Assembly: GCA_030762935.1 (NCBI GenBank)
Contig: CM060895.1
Span: 79,058,001-79,122,000 of the forward strand
DNA: 64,000 bases
Reading direction: 5' to 3'
From: Hymenopus coronatus
Taxonomy: Eukaryota; Arthropoda; Insecta; Mantodea; Hymenopodidae
Position numbers and translations under genes: made by a program
Part shown: in pieces, positions 58,468 through 62,214 of the stretch
How positions within the stretch are numbered: position 1 is the first letter of the stretch
Layout of the letters: the number at the start of each line of letters is the position of its first letter
The notes under the pieces: generated by a model
What the model was told of the DNA's origin: nothing
Databases searched by the model: none
What the model saw: the letters and a program-made list of their open reading frames with translations, nothing else

Positions 58468-60641
58468 GCACACACACGATGTCCCAAAATTAGACTGAGA
58501 AAGTTTGAGAGCTGATAGATAACATTATTTTGAGCAGTTTTTGTTAAGGAAAGCTTTTTGCTGTTGTGCTTTGTTTATGCGCCATCGCTTGACAAATGCA
58601 CTTAAGTTGTAGCACTATGGAAGAATTCTGCAGAAAATGTTGCACCCTTTTCACCTTGAAAGGGTCCATGCAATGAAAGCCTGAAGACTATCTATCCCCT
58701 GTGACATAATTTTGTATTTGGTGTCTTGAAAAAATTGAAAACTGTGTGCTGTTCACATCCCATGTCATGTTTACAGATGAAGCAATTTCACGTGTGAGCA
58801 GTTATTTATGTGACAGAATTCACATGCTTGGCCTCAAAAATCCCCATGTTATATTTCAGGGGTCACACCAACTGAGATTTGGTGTTAAAGTGTGGGCCGG
58901 TGTTGTGGACAACTTCTTAATAGAACCATACATTTTTCTGGTCCAACTCAATGCTTATAATTATCTACTTATTATTTCTGCAACAAGTTTTGCCTGATGT
59001 AATGGAAACATTCATATCAGTCAGGACATATGGTTTCTCTATGATGGGGCCCCAGCTACTTTGGTGCTGAAGTACGTCATCAGCTAATGGCTACATACAG
59101 TAATCACTGGATAGGTAGAGGCCAGCATTCTCCCCTGACCTACCTCCACTTGACTTCTTTTTGTGGGGGCACATGAAGACTGTAGTGTATAAAACACCTG
59201 TTGAATCTGAAGAGGACCTTGTGGCACAAATAACCTGCACAGCTGGCAAAATCAGAGAATGGTGTCTTTGCGAGAGTACAGCAGAATATGGCACTTGTGT
59301 TAATTGCAATGGGCATGTGTTCCAACATTTGCTTTGAATAATGAAGCTGTAATTAACTGTAAACAATTGGATGTTTGTGTTTGTTTCTTGGATTAAGATT
59401 ATGTGCCTTGGATAGGTAGAGTCAAACTGAAAAATTCAATGCCATAGCCGAGACTTGAACCACGAATCTCCCAATCTCTAGCCAGTTGCTCTGCCACTGA
59501 GCTAACATGGCTAACATAGCATTGAATTTCTCAAGTGACTCACATATTTCAATTCAAAGTATAGCCAACTATTATGGTCAATTGGTATTGGATTAATTTT
59601 GTGGTTTACCGGGAAACATGCGAGACAGTTGAGAAATTCAATGCTATGCTGGCATGTTGTCATGGTAGCTCAGTGACAGAGCAATTGGCTAGAAATTGGA
59701 AGATAAGTGGTTCAAATTGAATTATTGGCATTGAATTCTTCAGTCTGACTCTACCTATCCAACTCCTGTCCTACACACATTTTGTGTGAAAAACCAATAA
59801 TCCAATTATGTGCCTTACTAAGGTAAATGCAATACTAATTTGCAGTGTTGATTTTGCCATAAATACTTAAACTGGGTAGGAGATTGTATTTCATCTAGTG
59901 CTTAAAGGAAGCATCACAGCAAAAACCTTTCCTTATCAAAAAGTGTTTAAAGTAATGTTATCTATAATCTCCCAAAATTTGTCTGTCTAATTTTGGGACA
60001 TTCTGTATACAGACATATTACAATTTCAATTACCAGGATCATATGTACAGCTGCCACTATGCCAAGATTTCATCAATTTACTATGCCAGTAAATCTTCTA
60101 ATATGGGGATGCCACTTTCAACACACTTAAAAACATATTTTTTTAATGTAACTAGTACCTTGAACATAATTTGAGTTATCTGCAATTTTAGATGAGCCTA
60201 ATTTTTAAATCAAAATATACAGTAGCTTTAAAAGTAAATTATAAAGTCATAATACATTTATTCTTGAAACTCATGTGAATATAAAACTCCTAAAAGCCCA
60301 GAAATATATTAGCAATTCTCTAATATATTTCATATTAAAATAATAAATTCATTAAATTCACCAGAAAATACAAACCCTAGTTTTTTTTATATATAAAGTG
60401 TAGTGTTAACACATTGGAGTGTTCAAATACGATTTTATATTTTTCAGTGTGCTACACATACGCATCAGCTGGCTCTGGATATGCAGCTGTCTCTACTTTC
60501 ACCCTTATTGGTGTGGTTGTTATGGCAATGGAGGCTTTGTGCTATTACAACAATGTTGGCAATAGCAGCAATTTCTGCCGTGGTACGCTATCTAGCTACA
60601 TTGCAACATGATCTCTCTCTTGTCATATTCCACGGAATTAC
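19616..60641 (+). CDS. Gene B: NRF-6-like acyltransferase (exons 1-9, 3' end off the right edge)
   Basis: Nine exons join in one frame: 19616-19925, 24157-24300, 40002-40231, 45710-45924, 48310-48392, 51219-51412, 54795-54955, 57791-57959 and 60448-60641 (1700 nt, 566 residues plus two bases). Phases agree throughout (1,1,0,2,1,0,2,0,2) and all junctions are GT/AG. Order: signal-anchor-like leader and low-complexity linker (exon 1), NRF domain (exons 2-4), first membrane helix (exon 5), acyltransferase-3 domain (exons 6-9) with GVRAICTVALYLAHK, YTDSFLLLSG, LTPALVAVLLFYAY and a CATHTHQLALDMQLSLLSPL segment. The protein should sit in a cell membrane with the NRF domain on the lumenal or outer side, and is presumed to transfer acyl groups to an unknown substrate. 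Intron 2 is 15.7 kb. Roughly the last third of the acyltransferase domain is missing to the right. No disabling mutations were seen. Confidence 0.9.
20243..21062 (+). repeat. rep-A copy (forward) in gene B intron 1
   Basis: Starts TTTTTACTTTCTCTTACATG and ends GCCATGTAAATGGAACACATCAGA, shortened. No flanking duplication seen. Confidence 0.82.
21240..21745 (+). repeat. Degenerate tandem duplication of about 250 bp
   Basis: 21340-21490 and 21600-21745 share a series of matches in the same order: TTTTAGA-CCAA, CTAAAATG or ATAAAATG, ATAACA-ATTT-AGAGTATG, AATTTGCCT, AGAGCA-TGC. Not related to rep-A. Confidence 0.55.
21785..23545 (-). mobile_element. R1-clade-like LINE, 5'-truncated reverse transcriptase fragment
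   Basis: Minus-strand frames encode reverse transcriptase blocks in order: FGYRKGKSCEDE, IDINGAFNNLWWPSLFEELR (23542-23264), then after a stop KGCPQGSVCGP and AYADDVAIILEG (23182-22970). DINGAF-NLWW and GCPQGS-GP-(L/I)W are typical of R1-clade LINEs. The frame has stops and shifts, so it is dead. Downstream to 21785 lies the decayed C-terminal part (a KIWIWLAKT remnant) and a plus-strand A-run at the 3' end. Its 5' edge abuts a rep-A fragment. Confidence 0.85.
23540..24110 (+). repeat. rep-A E-part (forward) before gene B exon 2
   Basis: Begins in the mid-consensus (AAAATCCCCACACACC) directly at the LINE junction and ends GAATGGAATGCATCAGATTT, 47 bases before the exon 2 splice acceptor AG. 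Confidence 0.82.
24157..24300 (+). CDS. Gene B exon 2: start of NRF domain
   Basis: The acceptor TTGTTTCAG opens 144 nt ending CTTCAAA|GTAAGT. It encodes a stretch ending in EACRKHSRIFIHQLKRYK then LWALQ, matching gene A exon 2 (ESCRNQT then LDLWALK), including the single cysteine. A rep-A copy ends only about 45 bases before the acceptor. Confidence 0.88.
24310..25285. other. Gene B intron 2, left part
   Basis: Mostly AT-rich. Two short GC-richer stretches about 370 bp apart (near 24795 and 25160) share CGACGAAT and CGCCAAA-GGGG in the same order, perhaps remnants of a short direct repeat. No gene seen; a 74-codon frame at 24827-25051 is unsupported. Confidence 0.4.
25290..25500 (+). repeat. 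rep-A mid fragment (forward)
   Basis: Matches from AGATTTTCAAGAAAATC through the ACTGGTAAACC segment; ends missing. Confidence 0.65.
25600..26990 (+). mobile_element. LINE C-terminal fragments, interrupted by other repeats
   Basis: 25635-25750 encodes LYGVEVWGFGGGWEVIHEIH then GKFCR, the usual region after the reverse transcriptase. 26290-26900 continues with an RQVAQIELSRWQ stretch and, in shifted frames, GFAWLKAGYGG and FSICGGNEDMKHIIFKCK, a zinc-knuckle-like end common in LINE ORF2. Between them sit 25755-25870 (an unrelated insert with GAGCGAAACGTCGGC) and a rep-A S end at 26085-26290. Many stops: dead copy. Related pieces lie at 53640-54730 and 55860-56340. Confidence 0.7.
26085..26290 (+). 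repeat. rep-A S-end fragment (forward) inside LINE remains
   Basis: Starts CCTTTTACTTTCTCTAGCCC, keeps the hairpin in decayed form, and stops at AAAAAATTCCCCC. Confidence 0.8.
26995..27900. other. Gene B intron 2, unrecognised; CpG-richer patch at 27410-27690
   Basis: No repeat or gene recognised. 27503-27694 is open for 63 codons and richer in G+C than its surroundings, but has no start context, splice sites or homology that I can support. Confidence 0.4.
27925..28400. repeat. rep-A S-end pieces in inverted order
   Basis: 27940-28165 is a forward piece from the TGTGTGTGTG segment on; 28190-28300 and 28300-28400 are reverse S ends in tandem, one ending CTAAGTAGAGAAAGTAAAAT. Confidence 0.75.
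28400..29185. other. Gene B intron 2, no recognised element
   Basis: Moderately GC-richer to about 28860, then AT-rich. I see no gene, SINE head or terminal repeats. Confidence 0.4.
29190..30615. repeat. Minisatellite, about 19 units of roughly 75 bp
   Basis: The unit carries CTGACGCATGTTTTTGGAG, TTCTCTTTGAACAGCAC, CAAAGAGCACCTGTC and AATAGACTAGCTCTCTCTT in constant order. I count about 19 occurrences of the GCATG-TTTTGGAG segment. Two units (29484-29505, 30390-30422) have grown their CTCT part into longer (CT)n runs. Minus-strand frames of 76 and 98 codons repeat the same peptide pattern and follow from the unit length, not from coding. Confidence 0.9.
30620..31315. other. Gene B intron 2, no recognised element
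   Basis: AT-rich; a 73-codon frame at 30828-31049 has no support. Nothing else seen. Confidence 0.5.
31318..31800 (-). repeat. rep-A E-end fragments (reverse), partly tandem
   Basis: 31318-31615 runs from the E end to the A-rich stretch; 31615-31800 repeats the same segment (ACACTAGGCTAAA...) before a fresh copy begins at 31815. Confidence 0.78.
31815..33360. repeat. Two rep-A copies head to head (S ends facing)
   Basis: A reverse copy (31815-32690) meets a forward copy (32725-33360) with S ends 35 bases apart, making a large imperfect palindrome. Each copy has an expanded CA/TG microsatellite at the same internal site (32505-32547 and 32878-32914). Open frames of 102-124 codons lie inside the repeat. 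Confidence 0.85.
33360..33725. other. Gene B intron 2, no recognised element
   Basis: No gene or repeat seen. Confidence 0.4.
33728..34250 (-). pseudogene. THAP-domain retrocopy with poly(A) tail
   Basis: On the minus strand 34201-34052 reads VLFVRCRFPTRKYLREAWVK, AIRRQTWQPTPASSVCS and GRFGLNRAN, the zinc-binding THAP fold (fold core with W-K-AI-R, P-x(2)-S-x-VCS-x-(H/R)F). The first C-x(2-4)-C is poorly kept and the final H of CSxHF is R. After a stop, another frame gives EAIPSLFPAYPSYLQ and SPRKRKLL, as expected downstream of a THAP domain. The copy ends in a poly(T) on the plus strand (33728-33753), i.e. a poly(A) tail of about 26. It therefore looks like a processed transcript, of a THAP gene or THAP9/P-like transposase. 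Confidence 0.65.
34260..35205. other. Gene B intron 2, AT-rich
   Basis: Extremely AT-rich to 34740, then ordinary sequence. A 61-codon minus-strand frame at 34963-34778 is unsupported. Nothing else recognised. Confidence 0.45.
35210..36120 (+). repeat. rep-A copy (forward) with (AT)n replacing its palindrome
   Basis: Starts TTCTTCCTCTACGCG; the TACTATGTACATAGTA palindrome is replaced by about 23 AT units (35242-35287), after which CTACCCAAAAATTCGACACC resumes the consensus to the E end (GTTAACCGAATGGAACATAT). Confidence 0.85.
36190..36450 (+). repeat. rep-A S-end fragment (forward)
   Basis: A well kept start (TTTACTTTCTCTACACGTAC) with an intact palindrome, ending after CCCACCTAAAACTATCC. 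Confidence 0.85.
36735..36870 (-). mobile_element. tRNA-derived SINE (family S6), single-headed copy
   Basis: On the minus strand: ATGGTAACTCAGTGGTTACA (box A), GTGGTTCAAATCCC (box B, 36820-36807), ending with the tail TTCCAACTCCTGTTCTACA. Tail and heads match the two inverted double-headed copies at 59410 and 62600, which makes this the reference monomer. Confidence 0.75.
36875..37260. other. Gene B intron 2, no recognised element
   Basis: AT-rich; nothing recognised. Confidence 0.4.
37270..37990 (-). repeat. rep-A copy (reverse)
   Basis: Starts CGATATGTTACATTCACATC and ends TACGTACATAGTATTTGGTAC then AGAAAGTAAAA; shortened internally. Confidence 0.82.
37995..39145. other. Gene B intron 2, no recognised element
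   Basis: No repeat or gene recognised; 62-65 codon frames near 38368-38680 are unsupported. Confidence 0.45.
39150..39310 (-). repeat. rep-A E-end fragment (reverse)
   Basis: Starts AATCTGATGTGTTCCATTCA and stops after the TTGTTAGTAGAAATAAA segment. Confidence 0.8.
39420..39750 (-). mobile_element. SINE-like retroposon S3, reverse, shortened
   Basis: Reverse complement of 7198-7857 in several blocks in order: CTAAGTGGAGCATAGAGCAT, GAAATGGCGGAATTTTGCC, CCAGCTTTACTTCCCTTCC, CATCTGCAATCTTGGGTTTT. The 80-codon frame at 39481-39723 is part of the element. Confidence 0.75.
40002..40231 (+). CDS. Gene B exon 3: core NRF domain
   Basis: The acceptor GTGGTTTTCAG and the donor GGGAT|GTAAGT bound 230 nt. 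The exon encodes FDSSAKIPSGILRGNVNQ, YGDFDQCLAV and GQYCLVSLDL, then LYEPLEMALSHRFIR. The conserved cysteines of gene A are kept. The open frame extends upstream through the intron to an in-frame ATG at 39932, which is probably chance because the join to exon 2 (A|TG, completing the WALxM motif) is exact. Confidence 0.93.
40380..41210 (+). repeat. rep-A copy (forward) after gene B exon 3
   Basis: From CTAGCACGTAGTAC to the E end AACAGATAGAGAAAGATTTT; begins about 150 bases past the exon 3 donor. Confidence 0.82.
41308..41518 (+). mobile_element. tRNA-derived SINE (family S1), forward
   Basis: Box B GGGTTCGATTACC at 41358-41370 follows a decayed box A region (CTACGTGGTCGATCGATC). The tail includes ATTCCCTATCCCCCACAGAG and TCTGGAAGTATGTATGTGGG and ends TTAGATGTTAAAGGC directly at a LINE fragment. 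Confidence 0.82.
41508..41870 (+). mobile_element. LINE C-terminal fragment
   Basis: 41514-41700 reads AVPALLYGSEIWTLSKQIII, then EAAEMKYLRFVAG, the conserved segment after the reverse transcriptase in many LINEs ((L)LYG-E-WTL). In another frame KRDQGRPRKRWLQP follows (the usual RRGRPRKRW motif). Stops separate the pieces. Different family from the LINE pieces at 25600 and 53640. Confidence 0.72.
41885..42105 (+). mobile_element. SINE (family S4) with poly(A)
   Basis: TTTGGTTAGACCACTTGCCT and CGCGTTCGATCGC look like box A/box B of a decayed tRNA-derived head; the copy ends in an A-run at 42093-42103. Only one copy is in the window. Confidence 0.6.
42240..42425 (+). mobile_element. SINE (family S5)
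   Basis: TGTGGCTGTCAGTATTCTGG, then a hairpin-like GGCTTCTCAGGCC and box B GAGTTCGATTTCC, followed by an ATTAATTAGAATCATAGCC tail. It resembles S1 in layout but not in sequence. Confidence 0.55.
42555..43830 (+). repeat. rep-A copies (forward), one full and one partial, with a short reverse S end
   Basis: 42560-43330 is full length (E end GTCATGTGGAAGAGAACAT); 43345-43740 repeats the E half; 43740-43830 is a short reverse S end. Confidence 0.8.
43835..44190. other. Gene B intron 3, no recognised element
   Basis: Minus-strand frames of 61 and 110 codons cross this region, but the longer one runs into rep-A. No gene is supported. Confidence 0.4.
44195..44375 (-). mobile_element. tRNA-derived SINE (family S7), reverse
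   Basis: On the minus strand: ATGGCCGCGCTCGCTGAAGT (box A region), GTGGATTCGAGTCCCACC (box B, 44312-44300), then GGGTATGGGTGTTTGTGTAT and an A-rich stretch. Confidence 0.65.
44455..45405 (-). repeat. rep-A copies (reverse), an E-end piece then a full copy
   Basis: 44455-44612 is a truncated E end; a second E end begins at 44612 and runs to a well kept S end (TACACTATGTACATAGTACG, GTAAAGAAAGTAAAAAT) at 45405. A 107-codon frame at 45148-45471 is part of the repeat. Confidence 0.85.
45560..45640 (-). other. Hammerhead-like RNA motif (retroelement tail)
   Basis: On the minus strand, 45634-45602 reads CTGACGATGGAAGCAATATA then CTTCCGAAACATG: a CUGANGA box, one extra U, a 5 bp GGAAG/CUUCC stem and GAAAC. 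This resembles the core of hammerhead ribozymes of Penelope-like retroelements, but the extra base and the lack of a clear stem III or cleavage triplet make activity doubtful. It lies in intron 3, about 75 bases before exon 4. Confidence 0.35.
45710..45924 (+). CDS. Gene B exon 4: second half of NRF domain
   Basis: It begins right after TTCGTTCACAG with PGHFIPRFTTINWAVCVPSS then CSAIDIHQAFEDA, has three possible N-glycosylation sites (NVT, NIT and a nearby asparagine-rich run) and ends with VDPEMCYLKEEE and KAALWT before CTTT|GTAAGT (phase 2). It aligns along its length with gene A exon 4. Confidence 0.92.
46147..47000. mobile_element. Candidate DNA transposon (MITE-like) with GTTGCCAAC-type ends
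   Basis: The left edge GTGTTGCCAACACATG then AAAAATCCGTCAAAATT and the right edge AATTTTGACGGAAAATCC then GTCAAGTTGGCGACC are imperfect inverted repeats over some 55 bases. It is about 850 bp and has no coding remnant I recognise. No target duplication could be fixed. Confidence 0.5.
47268..47464. mobile_element. Foldback element FB1, 11 bp TSD
   Basis: Two 73 nt arms (TTCAAAATCTTCTCGGGCTT ... and its complement) pair almost perfectly around a 13-15 nt loop; only the ACACGTCGCCAGGAAAGC...TTATTTT tail on the right is unpaired. Flanks ATGAATATCAT (47257-47267 and 47465-47475) are identical, so it inserted as a unit. No coding capacity of its own. Confidence 0.85.
47480..48305. other. Gene B intron 4, right part
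   Basis: Ordinary intronic sequence, no element recognised. Confidence 0.45.
48310..48392 (+). CDS. Gene B exon 5: first membrane helix
   Basis: The 83 nt exon follows TTTATTTTTAG and ends CCAG|GTAAAT. It encodes SFFAVTALSAIVATLRDSM then HVTSNHIP. Length, phases and the SFF/IFF start of the helix match gene A exon 5. Confidence 0.86.
48615..49300 (-). repeat. rep-A copy (reverse), S end missing
   Basis: From AAAAATCTGATGTGTACC to the AAGTTTGCTATTTTACCGAC part. Confidence 0.82.
49385..49450. repeat. (ATAATAATG)n-type microsatellite
   Basis: About 65 bases of AATAAT/GATAAT units. Confidence 0.85.
49455..49925. other. Gene B intron 5, unrecognised open region
   Basis: Both strands stay open for long stretches (104 codons on the minus strand, 49901-49587; 67 codons on the plus strand). 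I recognise no domain. It may be a decayed transposon gene. Confidence 0.3.
49930..50430 (-). repeat. rep-A S-end fragment (reverse) with a foldback element inserted in its palindrome
   Basis: The S part (AAAACGTGTGTTTCCAGTG...) runs to CTATACACTATGTACAT, is broken by FB2, and resumes ACTATGTACATAGTATAGAG to 50430. Confidence 0.82.
50201..50406. mobile_element. Foldback element FB2, 11 bp TSD, rebuilt loop
   Basis: Opposite orientation to FB1, flanked by ACTATGTACAT (50190-50200 and 50407-50417). The outer arms match FB1, but the middle is different: it reads TTCAGGGTGAACTGATGAAC then TGATCAGTTCACCCTGAA, a new inner palindrome made from the loop. The right arm has lost the CACTTCTTCG part. 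Confidence 0.85.
50455..50990 (-). mobile_element. LINE reverse transcriptase fragment (Jockey/CR1-like)
   Basis: On the minus strand the frames contain VPQDSLLGPIL (the GVPQGS-LGP block), then a decayed DD region (DDNAICFD), NNLKCHMDKTTTVEIS, and near 50530 SYGIEIWGSYSKIHLDKVAV followed by LQKKCI. The order and spacing fit Jockey/CR1-type LINEs. Several frameshifts. Confidence 0.68.
51219..51412 (+). CDS. Gene B exon 6: start of acyltransferase-3 domain
   Basis: The acceptor TGTTGCAG and donor ACAGAG|GTAACC bound 194 nt. The exon encodes AEKLLLAFSLKRNMKMLLAD and then CIYGVRAICTVALYLAHKVI. In acyltransferase-3 proteins this region reads G-R-x(3)-(V/I)-x(3)-H; the arginine of GVR and the histidine of LAHK are the conserved positions, so the catalytic helix appears intact. 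Confidence 0.9.
51553..51807 (+). mobile_element. tRNA-derived SINE (family S1), forward, with poly(A)
   Basis: GGTGGTGGAGTGGTCAGTGA (box A), AGGTTCAATTCC (box B, 51594-51605), the ATTATTCCCTATCCC and GTCTGGAAGTATG tail, ending in an A-run at 51791-51807. Confidence 0.84.
51810..53630. other. Gene B intron 6, left part
   Basis: AT-rich without a recognised element; frames of 62-74 codons are unsupported. Confidence 0.45.
53640..54730 (+). mobile_element. LINE C-terminal fragment split by a SINE
   Basis: Before the SINE, frames give NKVRNKMVYAYKLSLRKYIR and a WVREKYIDVCEKMERKGLAW stretch; after it ALHPLCGNVNVNLHCIIVCK (LCG-x(5-7)-H-x(2)-C end motif) and IWRELIWNKNWEKLLGE. The same family as 25600-26990 (KYIDW, GFAWLKAG, CGGNEDMKHI). 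Multiple stops. Confidence 0.65.
53955..54243 (-). mobile_element. tRNA-derived SINE (family S1), reverse, with short TSD
   Basis: Inserted in the LINE fragment between CAGGAACAG (53946-53954) and CAGGAATAG (54244-54252). On the minus strand it has GGTCGAGTGGTCAGTCAGC (box A), CTGGGTTCGATTCCC (box B) and the ATTATTTCCTATCCCCCACAG tail. Confidence 0.84.
54795..54955 (+). CDS. Gene B exon 7: acyltransferase-3 helices
   Basis: The acceptor TTTCTTGCAG and donor ATAAG|GTATAG bound 161 nt ending in phase 2. The protein contains YTDSFLLLSGTLTSFNLSRE, the family (V/T)D(S/T)FF-LSG motif, and a basic cytosolic segment ERKGYIQWASRLLARFIR that continues into exon 8. Confidence 0.9.
54980..55855. other. 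Gene B intron 7, left part
   Basis: No element recognised, except two copies of CTGAGTATAGCTCGGG / CTGAGCATAGCTCGGG about 50 bases apart (55108 and 55160). Confidence 0.5.
55860..56335 (-). mobile_element. LINE C-terminal fragment, reverse
   Basis: On the minus strand, about 56200-56100, the sequence reads ECPLSGGEENLKHIIFDYKE, matching the GGNEDMKHIIFKCK end of the LINE at 26290. The rest is decayed. Confidence 0.55.
56335..57295 (-). repeat. rep-A copy (reverse) interrupted by an S3 fragment
   Basis: From AAAAAATCTGATGTGTTCC to 56870, then a 190 bp insert, then 57062 to the S end GTACATAGTATGTGTAGAGA at 57295. Confidence 0.85.
56872..57060 (-). mobile_element. SINE-like S3 fragment
   Basis: Contains TGGCTTTACTTCCCTTCCAA, GGATTTTTATGCCCAAAAAA and GTCCATCACC, matching 39640-39700 and the complement of 7230-7330. 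Confidence 0.65.
57300..57780. other. Gene B intron 7, right end
   Basis: AT-rich, nothing recognised. Confidence 0.45.
57791..57959 (+). CDS. Gene B exon 8: acyltransferase-3 helices
   Basis: The exon follows TTGTTTATAG, completes the arginine codon of exon 7 and encodes LTPALVAVLLFYAYVMEHLG then CKEMFWRNVLYIQNLFPFEE before ATG|GTAAGT. The R-x-TP and WRN-LYIQN motifs are diagnostic of insect NRF-6-like proteins. Confidence 0.93.
58385..58465. repeat. Polypyrimidine (CT)n tract
   Basis: About 80 bases of almost pure C/T, with a (CT)n core, ending ten bases before the transposon's left terminal repeat. Such tracts can form triplex (H-) DNA. Confidence 0.9.
58740..59340 (+). pseudogene. Broken Tc1/mariner transposase
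   Basis: 58746-58997 reads FTDEAISRVSSYLCDRIH, NPHVIFQGSHQLRFGVKVWA and VVDNFLIEPYIF. After a stop come WFLYDGAPATLV, then LDFFLWGHMK-like LDFFLWGHMKTVVYKTPVES and EEDLVAQITCTAGKIREW. The three acidic catalytic blocks (FTDEA, YDGAPA, PPLDFF) can be placed, but stops and frameshifts separate them. The N-terminal DNA-binding part is missing. Confidence 0.78.
59410..59804. mobile_element. Inverted double-headed tRNA-SINE (family S6), 12 bp TSD
   Basis: Flanked by ATTATGTGCCTT (59398-59409 and 59805-59816). The left arm holds a tRNA-like head in reverse (GACTTGAACCACG, GCTCTGCCACTGAGCTA), the right arm the same head forward (TAGCTCAGTGACAGAGCA, GTGGTTCAAATTG). Arms of about 150 bases match as inverted repeats around a 90 base spacer with TGTGGTTTACCGGGAAACA. 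A tail CCAACTCCTGTCCTACACA follows the right arm only. Confidence 0.82.
60010..60440. other. Gene B intron 8, right end
   Basis: AT-rich, nothing recognised. Confidence 0.45.
60448..60641 (+). CDS. Gene B exon 9: acyltransferase-3 helices
   Basis: The acceptor TATTTTTCAG and donor ATTAC|GTAAGT bound 194 nt in phase 2. It encodes CATHTHQLALDMQLSLLSPL then LVWLLWQWRLCAI, equivalent to the family segment C-x-(T/S)-x-(W/H)-(Y/Q)-LA-D-Q-L-xxSPL. No later exon could be recognised before 64000; a splice-like frame starting at 63475 belongs to a pogo-like transposon. Confidence 0.9.
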
Positions 60642-60649
60642 GTAAGTTT

Positions 60650-61205
60650 ATGAGGCAATGTGTCATAAAGAGGTCTCAGTTTTTAAGTATATAAGAACCA
60701 ATAAAATAGGCTTTTAATTACTAAAATTGGCTCTAATAATGCAGCTTTAGGAACTTAAAGCTCAGTTTCTATGAGCTGAATATTTGTACTTAATAACTAT
60801 ATGTATTTCAACTTTCTAAATCACAATAGGTTTAAAATACAGTTTGTTGCGAGTGTTAACAGTAATAAAGTCAATAAATGTACTAAATTATTCAGGCAAG
60901 AAACAATTTTGTCTAGAATAATGTATTTATGAATGCTAATACATATGAGCTTTGAAGTTAAAAAAGAAGACACCACTGAAATTTATTGAACAGATCACAG
61001 TAGAAATGCATCATTCACTACTGATATATCATTGTGACCTATATGCTCTAGAGCTGATATGGATCCATCTTGATATTTAAATATGCACCCAAAAATGCCT
61101 CTGTGATGAATATTTTAGCTCAATATAAAAAAATTAAATTATTTTAACTGCACAAACATCAGTATAACTAAAACCACATTACAGTGAAAATAAAATGTTA
61201 TCCTT
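60650..61205. other. After gene B exon 9, intronic
   Basis: AT-rich, no further exon recognised. Confidence 0.4.
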
Positions 61206-61221
61206 GATCAATAAATAACAA

Positions 61222-61415
61222 TTCAAAATCTTCTCGGGCTTCTAGCCAGGTAAAAACTTGGCTTGACACCAACGTTTCGAAGAAGTGCATCTTCCTCGTC
61301 TTCAGGGAAGATGCACTTCTTCAAAACGTTGGTGTCAAGCCAAGTTTTTACCTGGCTAGAAGCCCGAGAAGATTTTGAATTAACACGTCGCCAGGAAAGC
61401 TTCAGTTCTTATTTT
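61222..61415. mobile_element. Foldback element FB3, 12 bp TSD
   Basis: Same orientation and sequence as FB1, including the right tail ending CAGTTCTTATTTT; the loop is shorter (CTCGTCTTCAGG). Flanked by AATAAATAACAA (61210-61221 and 61416-61427). Confidence 0.85.
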
Positions 61416-61709
61416 AATAAATAACAAATTGAATGAATTTTAACATGTTTTTGACTTAATGAGCAATTAAATAGAGAACCACAATAAAGTTGATACTAAT
61501 TTTTTTCCAAAGTTGAAATTTACATAAAGGTTGTTTAATCTCTTTGGGGGAGAAGACAAAAATATGGGATGTGCTCTACCAATGCCCTCAAAAATATTAA
61601 TATATAGAAAAGCAATAAAAATTAACTTTAAATAAAATGTAGATGAGTTTAAATCAGAAACAAGAAAAATTATACATATTAATATTCTTAAAAATAAAAT
61701 TCTATAACA

Positions 61710-61900
61710 TTCACTCAAAAAAAACTAATGTGTTCCATTCACAGGTTTTTCTGCACCTGTTCTGCAAATAAACTATTCTTACAAAAGATTATTCTTCTAT
61801 CTAGTTCATGCTAGTTTCTTTCTAATTCAGAGGATACTAAAATGTGTATTCCCAGTTAAGTCTCAGATTTAAAATTGTTGGGTGTAATTATGTATAAATT
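61710..61900 (-). repeat. rep-A remnant: E end joined to S end
   Basis: AAACTAATGTGTTCCATTCA, then the E segment to TTCATGCTAG, directly followed by S-end sequence (TTCTAATTCAGAGGATACT). The middle 600 bases are deleted. Confidence 0.75.
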
Positions 61901-62054
61901 TAAAGTCTCATCTGTCTCAAACACCATTAATAACCTTCTTTCATGTAAAATTCAAAATTGAAAAATGAGTATTATATCCTGGTTCATTACATCATTTCAT
62001 TCCACTTCATGTCAATCTGGAGATAATTTGTTCATCCCAAATGAGATGTTACAT

Positions 62055-62210
62055 TTAAATAATTAAATAAATAAATAATTAAATAAATAAAATAAATAAA
62101 ATAAATAAAATAAATAAAATAAATAAAATAAATAAAATAAATAACATAAATAACATAAATAACATAAATAAAATAAATAACAAATAAAATAAATAAATAA
62201 ATAAATATAT
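62055..62210. repeat. (AAATA)n / (AAAT)n microsatellite
   Basis: About 150 bases of AAATA and AAAT units. The minus-strand frame rich in YFI is a by-product. Confidence 0.95.
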
Positions 62211-62214
62211 ACTC

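Larger units (their letters stand above)
58479..60001 (+). mobile_element. Tc1/mariner-superfamily transposon relic
   Basis: The ends ATGTCCCAAAATTAGAC (58479) and GTCTAATTTTGGGACAT (right end at 60001) are inverted repeats. The inside encodes a broken transposase. Without the SINE at 59410-59804 the element is about 1.1 kb, a usual size for a shortened member. TA target duplication is no longer visible. Confidence 0.82.
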
